In this document: one piece after another, positions 1 to 7,990 of the stretch
Layout of the letters: the number at the start of each line of letters is the position of its first letter
Position numbering within the stretch: position 1 is the first letter of the stretch
Assembly (NCBI GenBank): GCA_017625775.1
Contig: JAGAKE010000022.1
Span: 1-52,879, forward strand
DNA length: 52,879 bases
Reading direction: 5' to 3'
Source of the DNA: Fibrobacteraceae bacterium
GTDB lineage: Bacteria; Fibrobacterota; Fibrobacteria; Fibrobacterales; Fibrobacteraceae
Notes under the pieces: generated by a model
Databases searched by the model: none
What the model saw: the letters and a program-made list of their open reading frames with translations, nothing else
Told to the model about the DNA's origin: nothing
Translations under genes and position numbers: made by a program

Positions 1-1
1 G

Positions 2-178
2 AACTTCTTCGGAATAATGAAATCTGAGTTGCTCTATCCAAATACATTCAACAATATGGACCACTTTAAACAGGAACTGAGGAAATATATTGAATATTAC
101 AACAATGACCGGATAAAACTGCGCCTAAAAGGAATGAGCCTGGTGGAGTACCGGACTCATAACTCAATTTTATCCTAA
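2..178 (+). pseudogene. IS3-family (IS150-like) transposase OrfB, C-terminal end
   Basis: An open frame enters from the left edge and ends at TAA 176-178. Its 58 residues contain [14 protein letters not shown], then [20 protein letters not shown]. This is the usual C-terminus of IS3/IS150 OrfB transposases: the end of the DDE integrase core, followed by the YYN-R-K-LKGMSP-EYR motif. Only the tail lies in the window, so whether the element is intact to the left cannot be judged. The stop is followed within 10 bp by a sequence matching an IS150-group terminal repeat. The fragment therefore marks the right end of an insertion sequence beside the accessory operon. Confidence 0.88.
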
Positions 179-186
179 CTTTAAAT

Positions 187-211
187 TGTCCAACTTTTTG
201 GGGTCACATCA
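187..211 (+). mobile_element. Right terminal inverted repeat of the IS3/IS150-type element
   Basis: The 25 bases begin TGTCCAACTTTTTGGGGTCA and end in CA. They resemble the right inverted repeat of IS150-group elements and sit just after the transposase stop codon, as expected. The exact outer boundary is inferred from the terminal CA. The target-site duplication cannot be checked because the left end lies outside the window. Confidence 0.7.
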
Positions 212-366
212 CTTCGCCGGCGGGTCACTTTTATGAAAATATTCAATTTCACCATCCGAATGGCTCGATGCGCTGCGTTAAAACGCACCGTGCTATCCCT
301 GTTGCCAAGGATGCTTCAAATGGCTCGCCAATTATTGTAGCACCTTTTGCGAAATTTGTCAAGTAG
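212..366 (+). pseudogene. Gene remnant cut by the IS end, C-terminal 50 or so codons
   Basis: Frame 1 stays open from the IS end to TAG 364-366. It reads as a plausible protein tail (FYENIQFHHPNGSMRCV, later IIVAPFAKFVK) with no start codon or ribosome site. I do not recognise the family. The likeliest explanation is the 3' stump of a gene interrupted by the adjacent IS3 element, convergent with the LRR operon. A chance open frame of this length is possible. Confidence 0.35.
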
Positions 367-389
367 GTAGCTGTTTTTATATGTTGCGC

Positions 390-2426
390 TCAATGCAAGA
401 TAGTAATAGAATCCAAATACTCGTGCCAAATTGGCACATTTTCATATTCCGGTCGCACCGACGACTTTACGAAGAACGTTTTATGCTCGGAGGTTGAATA
501 GAATGCATTTGCACCGAAAGGCACGCATTTTTCTGCAAGAAATTTTATCTCGGATAGGTTATGACAATATCTGAATGCATTCATGCCGATATGCTCGACA
601 GTTTTAGGCAGCTCGATCCTTTCAATACCGTCACAATACGCAAACGCCCAATCTCCCACCGCTTTTATTTGTGTGAAAGAAATCTCCTTCAACGCGGAAT
701 TGCCGTAAAAGCTCCATCTGCCAAAATGGTCTGTATGCATAATTTGAAGATTCTCGAGATATTGGTTACCCCTGCAAAAATCATCTACAATATCGCCATG
801 CACATAAAGCTTTGTTATATGCGGCATCTCACCGCCAAAATGATAGGTCAGCTTTTTGCTACCGCCAATCGTTAAAGTACGCAAATGTCGGCATTTATAA
901 AAGATTGCTTTGCCAACTGATGCTGTATGTATAATTTTTGCATAAGTTAGCCCAGTGACATTGTAAAAAGCATAATCACCGATAGAGTTTCCTTGAAAGC
1001 TTAAGGATACAAGTCCTGTACCCGAAAAAGCAAACCTGCCTATTTTTTCAAGGACGACCTCCCGGTTTAATTGCGTAAGGCCTTTACAGTTGAAAAGAGC
1101 GCCATCTTCTACAATGCTAAGCGAATGAATCTCTTTCAACTCAACACAAAATGCAAGTGCACAGTTATTCAGTTTTTCAGAAGCTATTCCTTCGATTGAG
1201 GTGCAACCGTAAAGCCCGAATTTCCCCACCGAAGATACGGTGAACTCCTGCTTCAATTCATCGCAACCGCAAAAACAGAACGGTGGAATCTCATCCATTG
1301 AGATATGCACATAGTTTAGGTTCTTGCATCGGTAAAACGAACCTTCGTTCACTGTGATATTTTGTGTTGACTTTACCTCTTTTACACAAGTATCAGCAAA
1401 AGAATAGCTTGCAAGATGAGTGACAAGCTCGGGAATCAAAACATACTCCGAAATCCCAACGTACTTATAAAGTGTTTTGCCAATCACGGCAAAATCCTTT
1501 TGCATATCAAGCCATTTTGTTTTATAAAAGGCGCTGTTGCCGATATGATTCACAAGTTCTCCGCCAATAATTCTTTCAAGAGATGTAGCCCCGAGAAAAG
1601 AATGATCACCTATATACGTGAGTGCTTTTGGGAGTTTTATTTCTTTTAAATTGCAGCATTTTGAAAATGCATAATCACCTATCATTTCAACGCAATCGGG
1701 AAGCTCAATCGTCAGCATTTCGCTTCGGTCGTGAAAAGCACCGCTTGCGATCACCCTGACAGGAAGACCGTTGATGGTTGAAGGAACAACGTGATGCGGC
1801 ATTTTCTTTCCTTCCTTGGTCATTCCTTTGATTTCAATAAAACCACCCTTTTGGTTGTATTTGAATTCCTCATACACGCCGAAGGTTTGCGTTTCATACT
1901 TGATATTCGAGGCGTTCTTTTTGGATAGAACTACGATTTTGCAATACTCGCATCCATTGTCATAAATGGTTTCGAATATATACGGAGGGGTTGAGGAGGA
2001 ACACAAGAACTTGAGTTTGGGATATTTCTTGCGAAGAGAATCGACGATCCCGAACCAATCGCCGCAGAACTGAATTTCATTGACAATCAAGTGAACATTC
2101 TCGCTGTAGCTTCTTGCTTCGTAGAAATCTTCAACAATATCAAGAATATCCGCTGTATGCAAAATAGGAAGCTCGTAATCAAGATACAGGATATCTTCTT
2201 TCTCGACGCCGCGCATAGTCAAATCCTTGCAAATTCGTGCAAGCATATCCTTTTTGCGCAGTCCGGTTTCTCCCGCGAGAAACACATAATTGTTTTTCTC
2301 GATATCAAAATATAGCTCCTGAACCTCGTTGTAATCGTATGCGAATGCAAGATCGGAAAAATCAATATCAAGTCCTTCATCCAAGATATCGAGCTTTCTT
2401 ATGTAATCAATAAACTTCTTATCCAT
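390..2426 (-). CDS. Degenerate AAA_14-like ATPase domain fused to BspA-type leucine-rich repeats
   Basis: This 678-aa protein has no signal peptide. Residues about 1-175 follow the plan of the AAA_14 ATPase family: a Walker A position at 52-59 reading GETGLRKK, a Walker B-like segment at 113-120 reading LIVNEIQF where the family has LDEIQ, and a sensor-like CSSS. The Gly-Lys-Thr of Walker A is lost and the Walker B Asp is Asn, so nucleotide hydrolysis is unlikely. From about residue 195 to the end it carries tandem LRR_5 (BspA-type) repeats of the form AF-C-L--I-LP. It is the last gene of the seven-gene operon, 1 bp after the phosphoesterase gene. The cytosolic NTPase-LRR layout recalls NLR-type sensors, but that comparison is only architectural. 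Function unknown. Confidence 0.85.
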   Translation of the reverse strand: MDKKFIDYIRKLDILDEGLDIDFSDLAFAYDYNEVQELYFDIEKNNYVFLAGETGLRKKDMLARICKDLTMRGVEKEDILYLDYELPILHTADILDIVEDFYEARSYSENVHLIVNEIQFCGDWFGIVDSLRKKYPKLKFLCSSSTPPYIFETIYDNGCEYCKIVVLSKKNASNIKYETQTFGVYEEFKYNQKGGFIEIKGMTKEGKKMPHHVVPSTINGLPVRVIASGAFHDRSEMLTIELPDCVEMIGDYAFSKCCNLKEIKLPKALTYIGDHSFLGATSLERIIGGELVNHIGNSAFYKTKWLDMQKDFAVIGKTLYKYVGISEYVLIPELVTHLASYSFADTCVKEVKSTQNITVNEGSFYRCKNLNYVHISMDEIPPFCFCGCDELKQEFTVSSVGKFGLYGCTSIEGIASEKLNNCALAFCVELKEIHSLSIVEDGALFNCKGLTQLNREVVLEKIGRFAFSGTGLVSLSFQGNSIGDYAFYNVTGLTYAKIIHTASVGKAIFYKCRHLRTLTIGGSKKLTYHFGGEMPHITKLYVHGDIVDDFCRGNQYLENLQIMHTDHFGRWSFYGNSALKEISFTQIKAVGDWAFAYCDGIERIELPKTVEHIGMNAFRYCHNLSEIKFLAEKCVPFGANAFYSTSEHKTFFVKSSVRPEYENVPIWHEYLDSITILH

Positions 2427-2427
2427 T

Positions 2428-3102
2428 TCAATCTCCTATCGTTAGCACTCGCTCATATACCCCGAAATGCTTTTCGAATTCAACATCCTTGTGGTGATGC
2501 CCAAAAAACCAAGCTTTATATTCAAGACGGTCTTGTATATCATTCAAATAATCGTTGAGGCATCTTTCCTCGTCTGCAAGCTTTACGCCAATTTGATTCG
2601 CCACGAATGTTGGGGCTACGTGTGTAAAAACATAATCAACCTGATAGTCAAGCCGCGCAAGATTCTTTGTGCCGTTTTGGTATTCCTCGTCGCTTGGCAT
2701 TTCGCGATCCCACACAAAAATCGGAGAGGTGTTGGTAAGTTTCTTTAACGAAAAGCCTCCACCAAACACAAAAATCCGTTTGTTTTCAATCTCGTAAGCT
2801 TCTCCACGCATCAGATGAAAGATGTTATCCGTAATCTTATGCACTGCGCCACCGCCAAGCTCTGTTGTTGGATAGGCATCAAGCAAATCAAAATTTTCAT
2901 GATTTCCATCGACGAACAGAACCTTACAAGGCAACGAGTCGTAATATTCCCGAACTTCAAGATGCTCATTCGCGCTCCAAACAATACCAGCATCACCCAA
3001 TATCACAAGATGATCTGAAGAGGTGATATTTAATTTTTCAAGCTTTTCCGCCAACCAATTTAGGCGAATGTGGCCATGTATATCGGATACGAGATATATC
3101 AT
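2428..3102 (-). CDS. Calcineurin-like metallophosphoesterase
   Basis: The 224-aa protein shows the metallophosphoesterase signature in order: DIHGH near the N-terminus, GDAG at about 37, GNHEN at about 67, FTHVAP in the second half, and GHHH near the C-terminus. These supply the His/Asp/Asn ligands of the two-metal centre. Such enzymes hydrolyse phosphomonoesters or diesters, and the substrate cannot be read from sequence. There is no signal peptide, so it should be cytosolic. The start ATG overlaps the stop of the upstream glycosyltransferase gene as TAATG, so translation is probably coupled. The partners include a reductase and a nucleotide kinase, so a nucleotide substrate is a reasonable guess but only that. 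Confidence 0.9.
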   Translation of the reverse strand: MIYLVSDIHGHIRLNWLAEKLEKLNITSSDHLVILGDAGIVWSANEHLEVREYYDSLPCKVLFVDGNHENFDLLDAYPTTELGGGAVHKITDNIFHLMRGEAYEIENKRIFVFGGGFSLKKLTNTSPIFVWDREMPSDEEYQNGTKNLARLDYQVDYVFTHVAPTFVANQIGVKLADEERCLNDYLNDIQDRLEYKAWFFGHHHKDVEFEKHFGVYERVLTIGD

Positions 3103-5738
3103 TATATAACCTCTCTAATCAAGCTATCGCTTGTATGGTCGAAAACCTGATCGCCAAACGAAGCTTCGCTTTTATATGTTACTTTTTTTAGGCTTGTGGC
3201 ATAATACATAGCCTTTTTTTCGATGAAAATCGCATTGTTAAGATCAATGTATTCAAGGGAAAAGGCGTCTGATATTGCTCTGAAGGCAACGGTTCTCACG
3301 GTATCGGGAAGTATAAACTCCGTGTTTTTCTTTCCTATCGCATATTGAAGCAAAACCGAGCCGTCCTTGGTATACAAATTACCGTCAAGGCTCTTGTAGC
3401 TACTGTTATCCTCATCAACTCGGATTTCCTCTAATGCTTCGCACGATCCGAAGGCGTAAAGTCCTATACGTGCAACATTTTTAGATAGACTCAGCTTTTT
3501 AAGCTTATCGCAGCCGTGAAATGCCCAATCTCCTATCACTGTTACTGATGCTGGAATGATGATTTCTTCAAGCGATTTGCAATCGTCAAAGGCGCTATCT
3601 TCTATTCTGCTAACACTTGGCGGTAAAATAATTTTCTTTAGGTATCGTGCGTTTTGGAAAGCATGCGCTCCAATAACCTCGACACCGTCAGGGACAATAT
3701 ATTCGCAATCTGTGGATTTTATCGGATATCTCACCAAGGTCTTTTTTGCTTTGTCAAACAGCACACCAAGGAGCGAAGAGTAGTGCGGATTACCTTTCTC
3801 TACAAAGATTTTCTTTATGGTGCTTGTGTAAAAACAATTAGGGTCAACGAACGACACCTTTTCGTTGATATAAGCCACTCCATCATATGAGTTTTGTCTT
3901 GTTACCGAAGCAAACTTTGTTGTATTCAAGAACACCAGCTTATTGTTATCCAACAGTTCCGCAACATCTACATCAAGAGCGATAAGATCTCGCACGGTTC
4001 TTTCGGGATCTTGCTTGAATGCGAGTCTTAAAAGGTTCTTAACCTTTTCTAAATCTTGTTCTTCACCAAGCTCGTTCAAATAGCAATATGCAAGATCCGT
4101 GGTTCCGTGAGAATAATTATGTGCCGATGCCAAAGCAAAGTATTGCATTGCCATAGATACGCTTTTTTCAACTCCATATCCGTTCAGATAGTTCTGGCCG
4201 ATATCTCTCATTGAGTGAACGTATCCAAGGTCTGCCGACTGCTTGTACCAATAGGCAGAAAGCTCCTTGTTCTCAGAAACGCCCTGTCCAACGAGATACA
4301 TATATCCGAGGTCGCACATCGCCTCTAAATTACCAAGCTCGGCTGCTTTGAGATATAATTCAAACGCCTTTTCAAAATCGTTTTTCTTTCCAAGGCCGAA
4401 GGAGTACATATCTGCTAATATGACTATATAGCTTGCATCGCCTTTTTTGCTGTTTACTTCAACCTCATCAATGATTTTGGAAACAATTCGCTCAGCTTTT
4501 TCTTTATCCTTTTTTACACCGTTGCCTTCAAAATAACACAATGCATAGTAAAAAGATCCGCGGACATTCCCAATCTCATGTGCTTTTTTAAAGCATGCGA
4601 AGGATAATTCTTTACTGCGTAAAAAGCGCTTACTGCCAATAGAGTACTCTTTTCCTCGTATGATCCATTCTTCAGCATCAATATTGGAATATATGCCATC
4701 TAATATTGCCGTTTGAATTTTATCGTCAAACAATACCGAGCGCGAAGGAGTATGTGTTAGTTCCTGTTTTGACTGTGCAACGATTTTTTCTATCCAAGTT
4801 TCCTTATCAAGCGGCAAATATTCAATAAGCCCAAGCTGCACTTCGCTTGTAACTTTGTCAGACACAAGGCATTTTGCTCCTACCGCTTGAGCCTCAATGA
4901 GCGTGATTGGTAATCCCTCATATAAAGATGGCAACACAAAAGCACTTGCAACCGATAACAGCTCCGGAATATTGCTATCCGGCGGAAGAAGAACAACATT
5001 TTTAAGTTCTTTATCAGAAATATATTTTTCTATCATTTCCTTCTTGGGGCCGTGACCGACAAGCAAAAAGCATATTTGCTCGTTGAATTTCAACTCGTCG
5101 CACAGATCGAGCAAGAAGTTAATATTTTTCTGTTCCGAAAAGCGTCCTACAAACAAGAAATAGCTTTTGCTTTTATCAAGTTTGTATTTGGCAAAAAGAT
5201 CTCCACTTTGTAAGCAAAATTTTTCATAATCAACAGAATTAAAAACGACCTCGCCGCAATCACCATATAAAAAACGTCTTGCCGTTTCCGAACACGCATA
5301 TGACTCGGTGGCATATTTCTTAATAAGCTTTGCAGAAAACCATTTTGCTATTTTCTTACCGATCGTCAGTCCGCTTGGATTAGATTGATGACAATGAGAA
5401 ATTCGAACGGGACCGCCTTCTTTATATGCCTGATACAAATAGATACCGTTGTTGGAATAGTAATGAGAATGAACGGCAACAGGCTTTTCCTCTTTTATAA
5501 TTCTTCGTATTGCCTTGGCTTGGCGCAGAGAACGCAGTAAGCCCTTGCCTTTTACAATAACATCATAAACCTTACCGCCAAGCTCCGTTATTTCTTGTCG
5601 GTAATGATCTTTTCCTTCGGCGGTATTGATAAAGATAAACTGATAATCCTCGTGCATGTTTCTGTAAAGCGTCATAATGAAGGAGGAAATACCGTTTATC
5701 CTTAAATTACCGCCAATTTGTATGATTTTCTTTTTCAT
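3102..5738 (-). CDS. Three-part fusion: GT4 glycosyltransferase, Sel1 repeats, BspA-type LRRs
   Basis: This 878-aa protein joins three modules. Residues about 1-350 are a GT-B glycosyltransferase of family 4, with a Gly-rich N-terminal motif (GGNLRINGISSF), the GRFSEQKN segment that opens the donor-binding lobe, and EGLPITLIEAQAVG carrying the E-x7-E type motif. Residues about 365-600 are Sel1-like (TPR-type) repeats with AMCDLGYMYLVGQGV and related units. Residues about 630-878 are LRR_5 repeats (AFQNARYLKKIILP and others). No signal peptide or membrane segment is seen. It overlaps the upstream LRR gene by ATGA. I know of no characterised protein with this order; the repeats probably mediate protein contacts. 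The sugar and acceptor are unknown. Confidence 0.88.
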   Translation of the reverse strand: MKKKIIQIGGNLRINGISSFIMTLYRNMHEDYQFIFINTAEGKDHYRQEITELGGKVYDVIVKGKGLLRSLRQAKAIRRIIKEEKPVAVHSHYYSNNGIYLYQAYKEGGPVRISHCHQSNPSGLTIGKKIAKWFSAKLIKKYATESYACSETARRFLYGDCGEVVFNSVDYEKFCLQSGDLFAKYKLDKSKSYFLFVGRFSEQKNINFLLDLCDELKFNEQICFLLVGHGPKKEMIEKYISDKELKNVVLLPPDSNIPELLSVASAFVLPSLYEGLPITLIEAQAVGAKCLVSDKVTSEVQLGLIEYLPLDKETWIEKIVAQSKQELTHTPSRSVLFDDKIQTAILDGIYSNIDAEEWIIRGKEYSIGSKRFLRSKELSFACFKKAHEIGNVRGSFYYALCYFEGNGVKKDKEKAERIVSKIIDEVEVNSKKGDASYIVILADMYSFGLGKKNDFEKAFELYLKAAELGNLEAMCDLGYMYLVGQGVSENKELSAYWYKQSADLGYVHSMRDIGQNYLNGYGVEKSVSMAMQYFALASAHNYSHGTTDLAYCYLNELGEEQDLEKVKNLLRLAFKQDPERTVRDLIALDVDVAELLDNNKLVFLNTTKFASVTRQNSYDGVAYINEKVSFVDPNCFYTSTIKKIFVEKGNPHYSSLLGVLFDKAKKTLVRYPIKSTDCEYIVPDGVEVIGAHAFQNARYLKKIILPPSVSRIEDSAFDDCKSLEEIIIPASVTVIGDWAFHGCDKLKKLSLSKNVARIGLYAFGSCEALEEIRVDEDNSSYKSLDGNLYTKDGSVLLQYAIGKKNTEFILPDTVRTVAFRAISDAFSLEYIDLNNAIFIEKKAMYYATSLKKVTYKSEASFGDQVFDHTSDSLIREVI

Positions 5739-7399
5739 ATTCTGATGATCTCCGCATTGCAGCCCTTAAACATATTAGGCAATATTTTTATGTGCTTCGG
5801 AAGATATACCCGAGCAAGTGATGTGCATCCGTTAAAGCACCAATCCGCTATTTCTTCAACCGAGGATGGGATGCTGATCTCCTTTAGCGCAGTGCATCCA
5901 CTAAACGAGCTTCTGCTGATAAACTTCAAGCCGTCGGGCAAAACAATGTTATTAAGCGTTCCACAGCCCGTAAAGGCACTTCTGCCGATGTTGACCACTG
6001 TTGAAGGAACGACGACTGTTTTATTTCTCGCGGCAGTTGGCGGACAATATACCATCTCGGTCACATTGGCATCGTAAAGTATACCGTCCACAACAGCATA
6101 ATAGGGGCTATGGTTTTCAAGGACAATATTTTTACAATTAGCGAACGGATTATATCCAATCTGTCTTACCGATTTCGGTATAATAATTTTTTCAATCATA
6201 TCGCAGTTCCAGAAGCAATTTCGTCCTATCGTGCGTACCGAATCAAGCAACTTTACAACCTTAACACCCGATCCCATAGAATAATGCATACAAGTCGTAG
6301 CGTTTTTATCGTAAAGTACGCCCTCTACGTACTGAAAGCATTCGCTTTCATTTTCAAGATGAATATCACGGCAATCAGAAAAGGCATTATTGCCCATAAA
6401 TTTTACGTTTTTTGTAATACGGACACATTTCAGATTCTTGCATTTATAGAAGCTGTGCTTGCCTATCCAAGTTACTGTTTCGGGAATAGTATAATAGTCA
6501 TCTTTCTTGCTTGCGGTATAGTGGATGAGCGTTTTTTTGCTTTGATCAAACAGAACGCCATCATCGCAAACAAAGAATGGGCTCTTATTATTGATTTCTA
6601 TATTCAAGCATCCCGCAAATGGATCGTCGCCCATTTCGCTTACGCCCTCGGGGATATTGACACGCTTTAGGTTTTCACAGTACACGAAAGCATCGCCGCA
6701 AATACAAGTTACGGTGTCGGGGATAACAACCTCATTAAGAATAAGATTGTTCCAAAACGCGCCTGTTCCTATTCTTATAATTCCGTTAGGAATGGCAACA
6801 ACAGCATCACTGCCAATATACTTTTGCAGCTCACCATTCTTTACAATGAAGTCGCTGGGATATTCCACGTCACTTGTAGGATTCGAGAAGTTAGCGTTAT
6901 AGCGTGCAGCTCTTTTCCCAAACACGCCCATTGTATATACGGCATTATCTGTGTGAATCTCGGATTTGAAATCAACAAGTCCGCCCGAGAGTTGTGAGGT
7001 ATAAAGGCACTCGGTGTTCTCAGATGTCTTGCGGTATGTATCAAGAAGCTTCTCGTAATTTTTTCCCCAACCCTCTGCAAAAATGCCTATATATATTTCA
7101 TCGTTATCGTACAATATCGCTATATCATAACCGCAAAAACAAAGCTTGATATTTTTCGATGCATAACCTTTCTTCAGCAGTCGATCAATACACTCGAGAA
7201 TAGCGAAATCCTTGTAATTGATTAACCCATAGCTTTCGCCGCCAAAAACAAAGCGCTGCTCCTCAGAATAAATCGTGATCGACGTATCCGCGTAATCGTA
7301 TCTAAACACATCTTGTGATATCTCATCGTATCCAAGCTTTCGATATAAAATTACATATTTCATATCGATAAAAAGGGTATCTTTTGTTTTCTCAGCCAT
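5735..7399 (-). CDS. BspA-type leucine-rich repeat protein with unrecognised N-terminal domain
   Basis: Residues about 1-185 form a domain I do not recognise, rich in Tyr and Asp. From about residue 190 to the end there are repeated LRR_5 units (AFWNNLILNEVVIPDTV, SFYKCKNLKCVRITKNV, SFSGCTALKEISIPSSV). I place the start at ATG 7399 (MAEKTKD). Three bases further upstream there is only a TTG. The chosen ATG overlaps the kinase stop by 8 bp. There is no signal peptide, unlike classical secreted BspA adhesins, so it is probably cytosolic. It is one of three LRR proteins in the same operon, and shared LRRs suggest they recognise the same or related partners. Confidence 0.85.
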   Translation of the reverse strand: MAEKTKDTLFIDMKYVILYRKLGYDEISQDVFRYDYADTSITIYSEEQRFVFGGESYGLINYKDFAILECIDRLLKKGYASKNIKLCFCGYDIAILYDNDEIYIGIFAEGWGKNYEKLLDTYRKTSENTECLYTSQLSGGLVDFKSEIHTDNAVYTMGVFGKRAARYNANFSNPTSDVEYPSDFIVKNGELQKYIGSDAVVAIPNGIIRIGTGAFWNNLILNEVVIPDTVTCICGDAFVYCENLKRVNIPEGVSEMGDDPFAGCLNIEINNKSPFFVCDDGVLFDQSKKTLIHYTASKKDDYYTIPETVTWIGKHSFYKCKNLKCVRITKNVKFMGNNAFSDCRDIHLENESECFQYVEGVLYDKNATTCMHYSMGSGVKVVKLLDSVRTIGRNCFWNCDMIEKIIIPKSVRQIGYNPFANCKNIVLENHSPYYAVVDGILYDANVTEMVYCPPTAARNKTVVVPSTVVNIGRSAFTGCGTLNNIVLPDGLKFISRSSFSGCTALKEISIPSSVEEIADWCFNGCTSLARVYLPKHIKILPNMFKGCNAEIIRI

Positions 7400-7976
7400 C
7401 AATAAGCCCTCTCTTTTTCAATTCAGCCACCATAATATCTACGACCTCTTTTTCTCCCATCTCGCTCGTATCAATGACAAGACCGGGCATATTATATCTT
7501 TCAAGCACTGCTCTCATTTTCGCATAAGCCGTAGGAATGTATGCCACTTTTTTTAAATCGGGATCACTCGGATTTCTTTTCTTTAATCTTTTTTCTACCG
7601 TCTCTTGGCTTGCCACAATCAAAAAAGTGAAGTCAGGCGCACCTGTGGTTTGATAGATCGAATCAAAAATATAGTCGGTACTCTCGTCGCCGCTCCAACA
7701 GTAGTTAGACAGAATGTGCCTGTCCGTAATGATGTTTTCGTTCTTGAAATGCTCATAAAGAAATATGTTCCCAAGGCCGTAAAACCATCCCGTAAACTTC
7801 TTATTTTTGCTTTTGTTTACCTCATCGCGAATTCTGATATAATTATCTTCGTTGCCATCCTCGTCAAACAAAAAGTGCAAGGGCTTTTCAACAAGAGTAA
7901 ACCCAAGTCTTTCTGCAAGGTTTTTGGCTGCGGTGCTTTTGCCTACACCGTCTATTCCTTCTATCGCTATATGCAT
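7392..7976 (-). CDS. Thymidylate-kinase-like P-loop nucleotide kinase
   Basis: The 194-aa protein opens with EGIDGVGKSTAAKNLAERLG, the Walker A and following helix of the dTMP kinase / deoxynucleoside kinase superfamily. It carries a DRH motif at about residue 82, equivalent to the DR(Y/F/W) of that family, and a KRLKKRNPSDPD lid-like segment. The length fits a thymidylate kinase (about 200 aa). It would transfer the gamma phosphate of ATP to a nucleoside or nucleoside monophosphate in the cytosol. It lies 14 bp after the NrdD gene, so the two may act in sequence on deoxynucleotides. Substitutions around the substrate pocket leave the base specificity open, so I do not assign tmk. Confidence 0.8.
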   Translation of the reverse strand: MHIAIEGIDGVGKSTAAKNLAERLGFTLVEKPLHFLFDEDGNEDNYIRIRDEVNKSKNKKFTGWFYGLGNIFLYEHFKNENIITDRHILSNYCWSGDESTDYIFDSIYQTTGAPDFTFLIVASQETVEKRLKKRNPSDPDLKKVAYIPTAYAKMRAVLERYNMPGLVIDTSEMGEKEVVDIMVAELKKRGLIDG

Positions 7977-7990
7977 AACTAACTATACTC

